A stretch of DNA of 38,243 nt from a virus (IMGVR_UViG_3300005515_000654:1-38243); one strand, 5' to 3'. Positions 1 through 7,452 are shown, counted from the stretch's first letter. The notes: generated by a model from the letters alone, not told the origin. Translations and numbers: made by a program.

Positions 1-102
1 GTTGTCTGTTTCGTGGTGGCGCTTGTTACCGGCCGGAAAGGCAGCCGCACGTTGCAGGAAATCCGTGGAAAATTTTCCAGTCATCAAACCTGACTGGCGA
101 TA

Positions 103-131
103 TTGACCGATCCACCCTATGCCAATAACTT
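103..131 (+). promoter_or_regulatory. Candidate sigma70-type promoter for the HTH gene at 234
   Basis: TTGACC (103-108), a 17-nt spacer and TAACTT (126-131). The predicted start of transcription would leave a leader of about 95 nt before the ATG at 234. Just upstream are the palindrome GGAAAATTTTCC (67-78) and an inverted pair CCAGTC/GACTGG (77-97), which could be operator sequences. Bases 1-233 otherwise hold no convincing gene. This is a consensus match only, so confidence is modest. Confidence 0.35.
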
Positions 132-233
132 CTGATAGCGGCCACCAACCGCGCCAGGCCATCCTGCCTACCACCACGAAATAGGATTTTGTCGTCGGCA
201 ATTCCGCCGGGGCGGTTACTTCTAGGTGGTGAG

Positions 234-698
234 ATGATTGACCCCAAAATCCAGCAGGCAGCGCAATATTATGTGCGTTTTACCCAGCCGCTTGATCCAG
301 ATCAGGGATGGCGGAGCGAAGATGTCCAGCTTGCATTCATGATCGGCATGCGAGGACAACCCATACGAAGGCTGCTTCCGATGAAGGAGGTTGCCGAACT
401 GCTGGCTGTGTCACCCGCTACGATTCATGACCTCGTAAGACATGGTGAACTCGCTCACGTGAAGGTCGGCAGAGGCACCGTACGCAGCCGCCTCTTGTTT
501 GCTCCAGAGGAAATTGACAACTTCATCAAGCGACAGACGACCCGAGATTTCCCCGTCAGAGAGCCAGCAACGCTCCGCTATGGCACGCGGAAGCGGGCAA
601 AAGAGCTGGCGATTGAGCGGGCCTTGTCCGGCAGCGCCGGATTTCTGGCTAGGTACGAGGCCGCGCAGGCGGCTCGAAAGGCCGCCAAAAAGAAATGA
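234..698 (+). CDS. Excisionase-like HTH DNA-binding protein
   Basis: The product is a 154-aa basic protein. Its central part (roughly residues 48-90) reads MKEVAELLAVSPATIHDLVR followed by a turn with VKVGRG and a final IDNFIKR helix, the pattern of the MerR-like HTH_17/excisionase domain. The tail is rich in Lys and Ala. I chose ATG 234 because AGGTGG lies just upstream; an in-frame TTG at 189 would add 15 residues without a good ribosome site. The stop overlaps the next start as ATGA (695-698), so the two genes are probably translationally coupled. In a prophage such a protein may act as an excisionase or regulator. No integrase is visible nearby, so the partner is unknown. Confidence 0.7.
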   Translation: MIDPKIQQAAQYYVRFTQPLDPDQGWRSEDVQLAFMIGMRGQPIRRLLPMKEVAELLAVSPATIHDLVRHGELAHVKVGRGTVRSRLLFAPEEIDNFIKRQTTRDFPVREPATLRYGTRKRAKELAIERALSGSAGFLARYEAAQAARKAAKKK

Positions 699-1243
699 CC
701 TTTCCACCTAGCCTGCTAGATAAATTGCCCCTATTCGCGAGCGATGATGAGATTGCCGTCGCAATCGTTGGCAAGGCAAACGCCACCAATTGGAAGCGTG
801 GCGCCCTGAAAGCGATGGAAGCTTGCGGTTTCCCCAAGGTAGATGCCCTCCACGGAGGCCGCCCGGTCCCTCTGATCAAGAAGTGGTATTCTAGCTACAT
901 GCTCCTCGATCGAAGCTACATTCCTTCGACACTAGAGGATCCCAAGGAAAATCTGGATGTTCTCCGACCAAAGCGAGAAATACGTGCCGACAGGAAACCG
1001 AAGCTCAACCTAGACACTCGTTGTCAAACTGTGCTCCGGCATATGATAGCCAACCCCAGTGCGCGTACGGTTCACGATCTGAAGGGCGTTGGTGACGTGA
1101 CGCTAAAAAAGCTCGAGTCGCACGGCGTGATCGAGGTGACCGGCACAGACGCTCAAAAGAACAGCTTGTGGGCCATTACGGAGGTGGGCCGGCAGGAGGT
1201 CAAGCGCATCGATTATTGGTATTTTGGAAAGTCGGACGGATGA
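695..1243 (+). CDS. Winged-helix-like phage protein of unknown function
   Basis: The product is a 182-aa protein. The N-terminal half carries a DEIAVAIVGK helix and a GFPKVDALHGGRPVPLIKKW segment, a pattern I associate with small rhizobial prophage proteins that bind DNA. Residues about 105-175 look like a second winged helix: a three-helix part ending in LKKLESHGVIEV, then a wing and a closing TEVGRQEVK typical of MarR-like tails. It starts inside the stop of the preceding HTH gene (ATGA), so the two should be made together. The exact role is not recognisable; transcriptional control of the left arm is an inference. Confidence 0.65.
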   Translation: MTFPPSLLDKLPLFASDDEIAVAIVGKANATNWKRGALKAMEACGFPKVDALHGGRPVPLIKKWYSSYMLLDRSYIPSTLEDPKENLDVLRPKREIRADRKPKLNLDTRCQTVLRHMIANPSARTVHDLKGVGDVTLKKLESHGVIEVTGTDAQKNSLWAITEVGRQEVKRIDYWYFGKSDG

Positions 1244-1445
1244 CCGACCAATGTCGCCTCAGAATGCGGCAAGGCTTCGGATTTCTGTGAGCATCTTCCG
1301 GTATTGCGCTCTTTTGGCGGGGAAAGCTTGACACGCGTATTGTCAGGCACCGCCGAACCTGCCTACCCTACAAATCCTGGCAGCGGGGAATGCGGCGATA
1401 GCCTGCCAGCAATCCGCATTCTCCCGCGCTAGGTGGCTCCTCGGT

Positions 1446-1475
1446 GGCGAGATCAGCGCAAATGCTGGTCTCGCC
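1446..1475. other. Long perfect stem-loop in the 1244-1568 gap
   Basis: The 325-bp gap 1244-1568 holds no gene I can support. It contains TTGACA (1328-1333) and TTGTCA (1340-1345) without good -10 boxes, and one striking hairpin. The arms are GGCGAGA (1446-1452) plus CAGC (1454-1457), against GCTG (1464-1467) plus TCTCGCC (1469-1475), closed by a T-G wobble pair between 1453 and 1468 and a 6-nt loop. That gives a 12-bp stem. No U-run follows on either strand, so it does not look like an intrinsic terminator. It lies about 95 bp before the membrane-protein gene and may be a leader structure. Confidence 0.5.
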
Positions 1476-1568
1476 GACAGCCAAAAGCACACTGCTACAA
1501 ATAAATTTCCATCGCAACGATCCTGTTGCGCCCAGCAAAACTTTTGAACAGGGTTTGGACCGGCTACC

Positions 1569-3293
1569 ATGGCGACCGCTGCCGCGAGTTGTGTTCTCGA
1601 CACAATGGGAATCTGCTTTGAAAAGGCTCAACCGCCATCCGGCCAGCCATTGTTCGGTATTGGTGAGTTTCTCACGGCTGTCGCTGTTTTCGCGGTGGCG
1701 TATACAATGGCAGACGAAAAGTACAAGTTTCGTCTCGCGGTCTCCGCAATACCAATTCACAAAATCTTTTTTGCCGCCACTATCCTTACCGGTCTTGGCC
1801 TCATCGGCCTGCCGTTTTGGTTTCAGTCAGGACTTCCCACCCCATCGGCAGTCAACAATCAAGCGTTCTTCGAGGCGTTCTTTGCTGCAATCGTAATTGG
1901 GCTGATCGCGCTGTGGACTTATGTAGCCTTCATAAATCCACCGGTCTTCTCGAAGAGTAACTCGATCCGCTTTGCCCAACGCGTCTTTCAGGCAATCTCG
2001 GACGGTAATGAAACCGAACTGACGGCTGCCATCTTCGAAGTAGGCCGCTCTGTTGCGCCGATTTTCCAAAATGCTAGTAAGAGGGTCAAAGTCTACGATC
2101 ACGCTCATGGTGGCATCGAAAGTACGAAAACAATCACCGCGGAAATCGCCCATGACCTTGTGCTTCTGCTAGGCGATAGGCGGGTCTGCCACTTGGTGGC
2201 ACTCAAGATGCCCTGGGTAGCGACAACAATCTTTCGAGAGGTCGGTAATCATCGAACCGACATTCCAATTGAGCAATTTGCAAGGAATGTTGCGGCTGAA
2301 CTGTTCAGCGAAACCAACTCGGCGGTGCATCATGAGGATGATGGTTACAGATCTGGACTTATCGGCTATCTCAAGCCTGTCTCTTCGAGCTTGTTCGGAA
2401 ATTCCAGACTTATCGATTCGCTTGCTGGCAATGGTGGAAGTCCAATCGATCCTTTATGGCTCAACACAAGAAGTTGGTCCGCAAGGAGCTGGATCGCCTA
2501 TAACAAAGCGGTTCTTCTATATCTCAAAGATCGCCTGCGCAGGCATCGCTCGTTAGAGATCAATACCGCGATTTTTCAAATACAGAGTGCGTATGAGCAC
2601 GCGTGTACGGATCTATATCGCATCAACTCGATGGCCGAGGAAGCTTACGGATCCGCTCTTGAATATCAGAGGCTTGGCGAAGTTGTCGATTTTATAGGTC
2701 GCGCCTTGGATCTCATTGAGGAATCAGGAGTTCGTACGCGCCGCCGAATCTCAGTGCTAGAAGGAACCTACGTCAGAGACAAAGACCTCATCGACGTGCT
2801 TGCTGAGATTGCGAAGTCACTCGTCGTACAATCAGGTTCTGTGGCAACCAGCGACTTCCGAAGCTGGAACGTTCAACACAACATGATTTGGAGCGAGCTG
2901 ATGCGGGACTATGAGGCGAGCTACACCCGCAATCTGTTCAAGGCTCGCTTGTCACGGCTTCTCTGGGCAGAAATTCGATCAATGGAGAAACTGCCCAACT
3001 ACGTCAATGCCCGGATCCTCGGTGTGTGTATGAATATCATGGGCTTCAGGCTGGACCATGCTGTATTTCGACCGAGAGAAACTCGCGCACTTAAGCGGGC
3101 CATCATCGGCTGGTGCAGACAAAATTTCTTGAAGCTGTGGAATGAGCATCCTGAGATGGCTCGCGCCTGTATCTTGGGGAACGTCACCTTCGATTACAAA
3201 AAGCGTACAATCACGAAAACGTACGCTTCTAGTTTCGGCCGACCGGGACAGCAAGAACACCTTATCTTGTCAAAGGCTCAGTCTAGCTCGTAA
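1569..3293 (+). CDS. Unknown protein with three N-terminal membrane segments
   Basis: The product is a 574-aa protein of a family I do not recognise. Three hydrophobic segments are visible (about residues 31-46, 60-82 and 98-121); the remaining 450 residues are a mainly helical soluble domain without Cys-rich or nucleotide-binding motifs that I can identify. ATG 1569 is the longest start; ATG 1605 (MGICFEK) is possible. Codon use is AT-richer than in the structural genes, which suggests separate acquisition. The 3' end overlaps the convergent DNA ligase gene by 16 bp. A membrane anchor plus a large cytoplasmic domain in a prophage accessory locus is compatible with a superinfection-exclusion or defence role, but nothing in the sequence proves it. 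Confidence 0.7.
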   Translation: MATAAASCVLDTMGICFEKAQPPSGQPLFGIGEFLTAVAVFAVAYTMADEKYKFRLAVSAIPIHKIFFAATILTGLGLIGLPFWFQSGLPTPSAVNNQAFFEAFFAAIVIGLIALWTYVAFINPPVFSKSNSIRFAQRVFQAISDGNETELTAAIFEVGRSVAPIFQNASKRVKVYDHAHGGIESTKTITAEIAHDLVLLLGDRRVCHLVALKMPWVATTIFREVGNHRTDIPIEQFARNVAAELFSETNSAVHHEDDGYRSGLIGYLKPVSSSLFGNSRLIDSLAGNGGSPIDPLWLNTRSWSARSWIAYNKAVLLYLKDRLRRHRSLEINTAIFQIQSAYEHACTDLYRINSMAEEAYGSALEYQRLGEVVDFIGRALDLIEESGVRTRRRISVLEGTYVRDKDLIDVLAEIAKSLVVQSGSVATSDFRSWNVQHNMIWSELMRDYEASYTRNLFKARLSRLLWAEIRSMEKLPNYVNARILGVCMNIMGFRLDHAVFRPRETRALKRAIIGWCRQNFLKLWNEHPEMARACILGNVTFDYKKRTITKTYASSFGRPGQQEHLILSKAQSSS

Positions 3294-4318
3294 TTCTTTG
3301 CCTCGTCGCCCACATCCCGCAGGCCTTTATACGACGCGTGGCGGAGCTTCCCGTCATGTGTCCAGGCTCGATACTCGATCTCGGCTATCAGCCGGGGTCG
3401 AGCCCAGACGACATTCTTGCGCCGGCCTTCGTAGGTGATCGGCGGTTTCTTGGTCGCCAGTTTGTCAAGCTCTTCGCGAAGCTTCCACGTCTGCGCCTCT
3501 TTGAAGCCCGTTCCGACCGAGCCGACATAGACAAGCTCGCCGTCTCGGCGGGCGGCCAGGAGCAGCGCGCCGACCCCTGCCCTTGCAGACATCGAATGTT
3601 CATAGCCGACGATCGCGAAGCTGTCGCTCTGGATGCACTTCACTTTCACCCAGTCGCCAAGTCGACCAGAGCGGTATTCGCTGTCGCGATCCTTGGCGAT
3701 GATGCCTTCTAGCCCGTGCTCGCAGGCGGCCTGGAACAGCGTGGCCCCATCGCCGTCGAACTCTTCGGATAAGCGAATGGCCCCTTGCTGCCCCGCAAGC
3801 AAGCCTTCCAGCAGGTGCCGGCGAGCCGATAGCTCCATCTTAGTGAGATCGTGACCGTCGAAATAAAGAAGATCGAACGCCATCATGATGGAGGCATCGG
3901 ATACCTCCTTGCCGCCTCTCCCGCCGAGCGACTGCTGCAGCTGACCGAAATCCGACCTGCCCTGCTCGTCGAGGACAACTGCCTCGCCATCAAGGATAGC
4001 TGTCGCTACGCTCAACTCCGCCGCGGCCTGTGCTATCGCGGGGAATCTATCAGTCCAGTCGTGACCGCCGCGAGTGATCACGCGAACCTTGCCGTTCTCG
4101 ATATGGACGGCGACGCGGTAGCCGTCCCATTTAATTTCGAATGTCCACTGGTCGCCGATTGGGGGCTTCGCTTTGAGCAGCGCCAGGCACGGCTCGATGC
4201 GAGCTGGGATCGGATCGAGCGGCAATCTCGGCTGGGCAGGGTCGCGCGCTTTGCGCGCCCGAGATCTCATCGGCTTGTCGGATTGGAGGAGCGGTTTGGT
4301 GCGTGGCGGCCTGGTCAT
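3278..4318 (-). CDS. Stand-alone ATP-dependent DNA ligase (LigD ligase-domain type)
   Basis: The product is a 346-aa enzyme that seals nicks by forming a ligase-AMP intermediate. Motif I is EIKWDGYR with the adenylated Lys at residue 63. Further landmarks are LDGEAVVLD (motif III area), FDLLYFDG, EGIIAK (motif IV) and WVKVKC (motif V), followed by an OB-fold region that ends near the C-terminus. It resembles the ligase domain of bacterial LigD but has no polymerase or phosphoesterase module. It is divergent from the operon starting at 4430, and the space between holds a LexA-type box, so DNA-damage control is likely. Its stop overlaps that of the convergent membrane-protein gene. It may serve phage DNA nick sealing or end joining. 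Confidence 0.92.
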   Translation of the reverse strand: MTRPPRTKPLLQSDKPMRSRARKARDPAQPRLPLDPIPARIEPCLALLKAKPPIGDQWTFEIKWDGYRVAVHIENGKVRVITRGGHDWTDRFPAIAQAAAELSVATAILDGEAVVLDEQGRSDFGQLQQSLGGRGGKEVSDASIMMAFDLLYFDGHDLTKMELSARRHLLEGLLAGQQGAIRLSEEFDGDGATLFQAACEHGLEGIIAKDRDSEYRSGRLGDWVKVKCIQSDSFAIVGYEHSMSARAGVGALLLAARRDGELVYVGSVGTGFKEAQTWKLREELDKLATKKPPITYEGRRKNVVWARPRLIAEIEYRAWTHDGKLRHASYKGLRDVGDEAKNYELD

Positions 4319-4369
4319 GCGCCATTTTCAACAGCAATTGCTTAAAAAGCAGTGCATTGCGCACAGGCA

Positions 4370-4398
4370 TTGACTCTCCAACAGATGGAGAACAATAT
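4370..4398 (+). promoter_or_regulatory. Promoter overlapping the LexA box, driving the 4430 operon
   Basis: TTGACT (4370-4375), a 17-nt spacer and CAATAT (4393-4398). The -10 element lies inside the GAAC-N7-GAAC box, so LexA bound there should block RNA polymerase. Initiation near 4405 would leave a leader of about 25 nt before ATG 4430. Confidence 0.55.
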
Positions 4399-4404
4399 AA
4401 GAAC
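4390..4404. promoter_or_regulatory. LexA (SOS) box of the alphaproteobacterial type
   Basis: GAAC (4390-4393), seven bases, GAAC (4401-4404). This exactly matches the direct-repeat LexA operator known from Rhizobiaceae and relatives (GAAC-N7-GAAC). It sits in the 111-bp divergent region, 72 bp from the ligase start and 26 bp from ATG 4430, overlapping a -10 element. This supports SOS control of the + strand operon and possibly of the ligase. Confidence 0.75.
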
Positions 4405-4429
4405 AAAATATGTTTTTGAGTGAAAGCCG

Positions 4430-4738
4430 ATGCTGGACAAACCGCAACCACGTACACCCTTCCGCAAAGCATTTGACGAATGGTGGGGAGCGCAAACCGC
4501 AGAGCTTCAGAGCCGGACCGATGTTCACGCGGCGTGGACTATCTTTCAGGCTGGCTACGCTGCGGGAGGGCGGAAGGAGCTGAAGCGCTACATCTTCCGC
4601 GCCGGTCGCTTCAAGATTACGCGATGGGCATCGAACCTCGCTGAGGCGAAGCAAGAAGCGATCATCGAAGCCGACTACCGTGTAGCGCTGAAAGGCGGGA
4701 AGCCGCCTCCCGGTGGATGGAAGATGGAGAGGCTTTAG
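4430..4738 (+). CDS. Small phage protein of unknown function, first gene of the SOS-type operon
   Basis: The product is a 102-aa protein with an aromatic N-terminus (FDEWWGAQTAE, then WTIFQAGYAAG) and a basic C-terminal half. The N-terminal pattern is seen in many small proteins of tailed phages with no known activity. The TAG stop shares bases with the GTG of the next gene (TAGTG at 4736-4740). It is the first gene after the LexA box. I do not recognise a function. Confidence 0.65.
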   Translation: MLDKPQPRTPFRKAFDEWWGAQTAELQSRTDVHAAWTIFQAGYAAGGRKELKRYIFRAGRFKITRWASNLAEAKQEAIIEADYRVALKGGKPPPGGWKMERL

Positions 4739-5202
4739 TGCCGCGCAATGGCGCCTGGTGGCTCTCGGAATATGCCAGCCAGACGATTGAGTTCTTATGC
4801 ATCAAGTGCGAGAAAGCTGGATCAGCCCAGGCGGACGAGCTGCTTGCCGAGCACGGCGACCAGAGCATGCCCAGTTTACGGCACCGACTGGCAAGCCGTT
4901 TCGGCTGCAAGCGCGAACCTGGCGGCCCTGGCAACGACACCTGCAAACTCTCCTATGCCGCCGGGCAAGCGCCAATCCGGGAAGAGCCGAAGGCCGATGA
5001 CGAGAAGACGATCGGCGAGCTGGCTGAATACAACACGATCTTTGCCCAATGCTTGGCATGCAAACGCCGTAAGCCAGTCAGCCGCTGGGAAATCCAGCGC
5101 AAGTACGGGGCTGGCCTAAAGATGGGCGCTCTCGCCAAGGCGATGCGGTGCAAGTGCGGGAAGAAGGGCGCGAGCCTGTACGTGGGGAATATGTCGAGAT
5201 GA
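4738..5202 (+). CDS. Protein with two tandem zinc-ribbon-like units
   Basis: The product is 154 aa if started at GTG 4738, which overlaps the preceding stop; an ATG at 4717 would add seven residues within the upstream gene. Two Cys-rich units follow each other. Unit one has CIKC near the N-terminus and further Cys at the GCKREPGG and DTCKLSY segments. Unit two has CLACKRRKPVSRWEI, then MRCKCGKKGASL. The units share spacing and the LxxC-x2-C ... L-x-x-R/M ... C order, suggesting an internal duplication. Such ribbons usually bind nucleic acid or bridge proteins. It overlaps the next gene by ATGA (5199-5202). Confidence 0.7.
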   Translation: MPRNGAWWLSEYASQTIEFLCIKCEKAGSAQADELLAEHGDQSMPSLRHRLASRFGCKREPGGPGNDTCKLSYAAGQAPIREEPKADDEKTIGELAEYNTIFAQCLACKRRKPVSRWEIQRKYGAGLKMGALAKAMRCKCGKKGASLYVGNMSR

Positions 5203-5558
5203 GCGATACCGATCGGCCGATGCAATCCGCTGGGCCTTATGTCCACTACTGCCACTGCGGCGAATGGGGCGGGCATGGCTACGCCTCTGCGCCTGGCGTC
5301 GGGACCCGCTGGTGGTGTTGGGAACATTATCCGCATAAGCTAGTGCCAAAAACGAAAAAAGCGGCGCCCTCCGCCAATCTGGAACCCATCCAGCTCAAGG
5401 CCCGCACCCGTGACAGGACGCGGGTCGTTTGCGTTCAGTGGAGCGTTTCTCCTCGCACGGCGAACCATATTGACCATCCTTCGCCGTCATACTGTCCAGA
5501 TGTCGCGATGGCGATCATCTCAATTGCCTCCCCGGCTTCCCTGTCATCAGGCACATGA
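5199..5558 (+). CDS. Small Cys/His protein, third gene of the operon; 3' end uncertain
   Basis: The ATG at 5199 overlaps the stop of the previous gene (ATGA). The first 50 residues contain YVHYCHCGEWGGHGY and WWCWEHYPHK, a C-x-C ... C-x2-H arrangement that suggests a small zinc-binding fold common in rhizobial phages. After residue 50 the reading frame stays open to 5558 but the composition changes and looks like read-through of non-coding sequence. A terminator-like element on the other strand (5354-5374) and an opposing gene candidate (5435-5713) lie within this tail. The functional part may be just the first 50-60 residues. Confidence 0.55.
   Translation: MSDTDRPMQSAGPYVHYCHCGEWGGHGYASAPGVGTRWWCWEHYPHKLVPKTKKAAPSANLEPIQLKARTRDRTRVVCVQWSVSPRTANHIDHPSPSYCPDVAMAIISIASPASLSSGT
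5354..5374 (-). terminator. Weak intrinsic terminator for the - strand gene at 5435
   Basis: Read on the - strand: a short hairpin (arms GCGG and CCGC, 5361-5374) followed by six U and, after CG, five more U. The sequence around it (AACGAAAA... GCGGCGCCCTCCGC) repeats nearly exactly at 8071-8093, where the hairpin is complete. Here the far arm is lost, so termination may be weak. Confidence 0.35.
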
Positions 5559-5713
5559 TCGATTATCAGATTGATGATCCTCGCCCGAGGCATCTCCTCG
5601 CTCTCGATTACCAGCGATGGAGTCATAAGTCCGAATCTGAGGATGTCGTTTTTCATGCTTACAATTAGGCACGGCGCTAATTCGAAGACCACTCGCAAAC
5701 GTGCGGTTCTCAT
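5435..5713 (-). CDS. Possible small acidic protein, unknown
   Basis: The reading frame has 92 codons on the - strand; a start at ATG 5656 (MKNDILRF) would give 73 aa. The product has a regular alternation of hydrophobic and acidic residues (VIESEEMPRARIINLIIDHV) and an ordinary composition, and it is followed by a U-rich terminator-like site at 5354-5374. It overlaps the doubtful 3' tail of the + strand gene 5199-5558; one of the two overlapping parts is probably not translated. No ribosome site is convincing. Confidence 0.4.
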   Translation of the reverse strand: MRTARLRVVFELAPCLIVSMKNDILRFGLMTPSLVIESEEMPRARIINLIIDHVPDDREAGEAIEMIAIATSGQYDGEGWSIWFAVRGETLH

Positions 5714-5776
5714 CGCAAAATCTCAGGATGGCGCCCGCTTCTGACCAGGACTATTGCTATCGCGCCCTAATGCGTC

Positions 5777-6091
5777 TTGGCGGATACGGAAGGGCGAGCG
5801 GGCCTGCCGTCGCTGCGTTGGCAGGCCCTTTCCATTTTTGTTGAAACCAAAAGCGCGAACAACAGTTTCGCGGCAATGGTAACCAGAACGCTGCGACTAA
5901 TAATGCTCCTAAACTCCATGAGCGATCGATCATATCGATCCCTGCCGCGAAACGTGGGACTAAAGACGGTCGTCCGTGCCGAGGAGGCGGGCCTCATCCA
6001 ACGCGAAGGCTCTCTGGGGCTTCGGCCTCGCTGCAAGCTCACTCGCGAGGGGAAGGCATACCGCAAGCAATACGGCTTCCACACCGAATAA
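5777..6091 (+). CDS. Small winged-helix-like protein
   Basis: The frame is open for 104 codons from TTG 5777; an internal ATG near residue 34 would give a 71-aa product. The C-terminal part RAEEAGLIQREG ... CKLTREGKAYRK matches the wing and last helix of MarR/winged-helix folds, with helix residues LRLIMLLNSM before it. It is monocistronic in appearance, with about 120 bp to the next gene. The start is uncertain. A DNA-binding regulator is an inference. Confidence 0.45.
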   Translation: MADTEGRAGLPSLRWQALSIFVETKSANNSFAAMVTRTLRLIMLLNSMSDRSYRSLPRNVGLKTVVRAEEAGLIQREGSLGLRPRCKLTREGKAYRKQYGFHTE

Positions 6092-6149
6092 AAGGCTCAC
6101 AGAAGATGGTCGGGCGCTAGGGCCGCCCTGGGGGATGTCTTTTTGAATT

Positions 6150-6165
6150 GTCTGAAAAATCAGAC
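6150..6165. repeat. Inverted repeat GTCTGA-AAAA-TCAGAC
   Basis: A perfect 6-bp inverted repeat with a 4-nt A-only centre, in the 123-bp gap before the Rmf-like gene. The GTCTG/CAGAC half-site appears again as an inverted pair at 7543-7575. It may be an operator or a weak hairpin. Confidence 0.4.
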
Positions 6166-6214
6166 CTTGCTACGACTCCGGCATATTTTTGATTTCCATT
6201 TCTAGGCCTACTCC

Positions 6215-6400
6215 ATGACCACAGACCATTCGAAAGCTGCCGCCAAGCAGGAAGGGCGTTACGCCGCCAAGCGCGGTCTTCTGCCAATCGCCAATCCATA
6301 CTTCGATGATGCCGAACTCGCTGCATCATGGCGGGATGGGTACCAAGAAACGTGGTCGAAGGTACTCGCCGAAAACGCCCGCATAGAGAATCTAGATTAA
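6215..6400 (+). CDS. Rmf/CrpP-like small protein
   Basis: The product is a 61-aa protein. The order G-x-x-A-A-x-x-G near residues 14-21 (EGRYAAKRG), NPYFDD in the middle and ASWRDGYQE towards the end follows the pattern of ribosome modulation factor and the related CrpP proteins, which carry a CPY/NPY motif and a closing WxxGW/Y helix. Rmf dimerises ribosomes in stationary phase in gamma-proteobacteria; what the alphaproteobacterial phage members do is not established. It stands alone in a block of small genes. The call rests on the motif pattern only. Confidence 0.55.
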   Translation: MTTDHSKAAAKQEGRYAAKRGLLPIANPYFDDAELAASWRDGYQETWSKVLAENARIENLD

Positions 6401-6486
6401 GCACCCGGTGTGATCCGAGCACGATGTGACGGGACTTTGGGCCGGTAATAATCGGATGTTAACTACGTCCCGGCATCTTGGGTTGC

Positions 6487-6876
6487 ATGGGACGCCCGCC
6501 ACTAAACCTCGTCAGGATGCACGCCAACCTCCAGCCGGAGGATCTGCTGCGCATTGATGCGATCGTGGGACCGCACGGTCGGTCCAAGTTCATCCGCGAT
6601 GCTATCCGCATGCAGCTCGACCAGATCGCACCGGGCGAAGAGAAGGCAGGCGAGCCATACTTCGAGGATGACGGCCTGCATGAGCCTCGCCTATCAGCAT
6701 CAGGCCGCGCCACCGTCTTCCGGGTTCTGCGCAAGAAGCGCCGCAGTCTCGATGAACTGCAGCGCGCCTTTGGGTTCGATGATCCGATCGATTTCCTGCA
6801 TGCCTTGCTCGGCTTCAAGCCACTGCCGAACCGCGCTGCCAGCGTTGTCGTTGCTGAGCTACTGTCGAAAGCTTAG
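6487..6876 (+). CDS. Ribbon-helix-helix (CopG/Arc-type) regulator
   Basis: The product is a 129-aa protein from ATG 6487 (a TTG at 6478 would add three residues). The N-terminus reads MGRPPLNLVRMHANL, a beta-strand with basic residues, followed by LLRIDAIVG and SKFIRDAIRMQLDQ, the two helices of a ribbon-helix-helix DNA-binding domain. The C-terminal half has helices that may serve as a sensor or partner domain (RKKRRSLDELQRAFGF ... FLHALLGF). It could control its own promoter or the accessory block. No toxin gene is recognisable next to it. Confidence 0.7.
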   Translation: MGRPPLNLVRMHANLQPEDLLRIDAIVGPHGRSKFIRDAIRMQLDQIAPGEEKAGEPYFEDDGLHEPRLSASGRATVFRVLRKKRRSLDELQRAFGFDDPIDFLHALLGFKPLPNRAASVVVAELLSKA

Positions 6877-7072
6877 CGGAACGCGCCCCTGCCGAGAACG
6901 CGCTCCACCCAGCGTCAAGCCGAAGGAGCTAGGCTTACGCCGCCTTAACAACATCGAGATGAGTCGAGAGTTCCGTAAACCTTATGTGATCGCGTCTTCA
7001 GGAACATGTGGGATGAACGTAGGTTTGCCCCCCTGTCACCAAATGACAACAATTCCTGAAGGAGGAAACCCA

Positions 7073-7402
7073 ATGCGTATGAAACTCGTAGCCGCATCGC
7101 TTCTCGCTCTCGGCATGGCAACTTCGATGTCCTATGCTCAGTCCAATCCAGTGCCGAACAACATGGCGACGGACAAGAATGCGAATGAAGATGCCGGTGG
7201 TGGCGCCAACGGCGACATGGACAGCACTGGCACCAAGGCGATGAAGCCGATGGCCACCGATGGTACGACGACCAACAGCACAATGAACAAGAACTCGACG
7301 GACTGTAAGGACGGCTCGAACAACAAGGGCGCTCTCCAGACCCAGGCCGGCAAGAGTGACGCTACCCCACAGGGCGTAGCTTGCGGCGAGAACAATCAGT
7401 GA
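7073..7402 (+). CDS. Secreted Asn/Thr/Ser-rich small protein
   Basis: The product is a 109-aa protein from ATG 7073, preceded by GGAGG (7061-7065) at good spacing. The frame is open far upstream to 6554, but that part is not coding. The first 22 residues form a signal peptide (MRMKLVAASLLALGMATSMS, cleavage near YAQ-S). The mature part is low in hydrophobics, rich in Asn, Gly, Thr and Asp, and has two Cys (STDCKDG and GVACGEN). It has the same design as the protein at 37878-38243. A strong terminator follows. Such proteins are frequent in rhizobial chromosomes; the function is unknown. Confidence 0.75.
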   Translation: MRMKLVAASLLALGMATSMSYAQSNPVPNNMATDKNANEDAGGGANGDMDSTGTKAMKPMATDGTTTNSTMNKNSTDCKDGSNNKGALQTQAGKSDATPQGVACGENNQ

Positions 7403-7425
7403 CCGTTGCTGACTTAGAAGAACGA

Positions 7426-7452
7426 GGCCGGCTTTTCCCGGCCTTTTTCTTT
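7426..7452 (+). terminator. Intrinsic terminator after the secreted-protein gene
   Basis: GGCCGG (7426-7431), loop CTTTTC, CCGGCC (7438-7443), then TTTTTCTTT. A textbook GC stem plus U-run 23 bp after the stop codon at 7402. Confidence 0.85.

Noticed and set aside
26-247. 73-codon - strand frame at the left end
   Set aside because: No ribosome site and composition unlike a protein; it overlaps the promoter of the HTH gene.
6554-7072. Open frame that would extend the secreted protein upstream to 282 aa
   Set aside because: It crosses the ribbon-helix-helix gene in another frame; the signal peptide and GGAGG site define the start at 7073.
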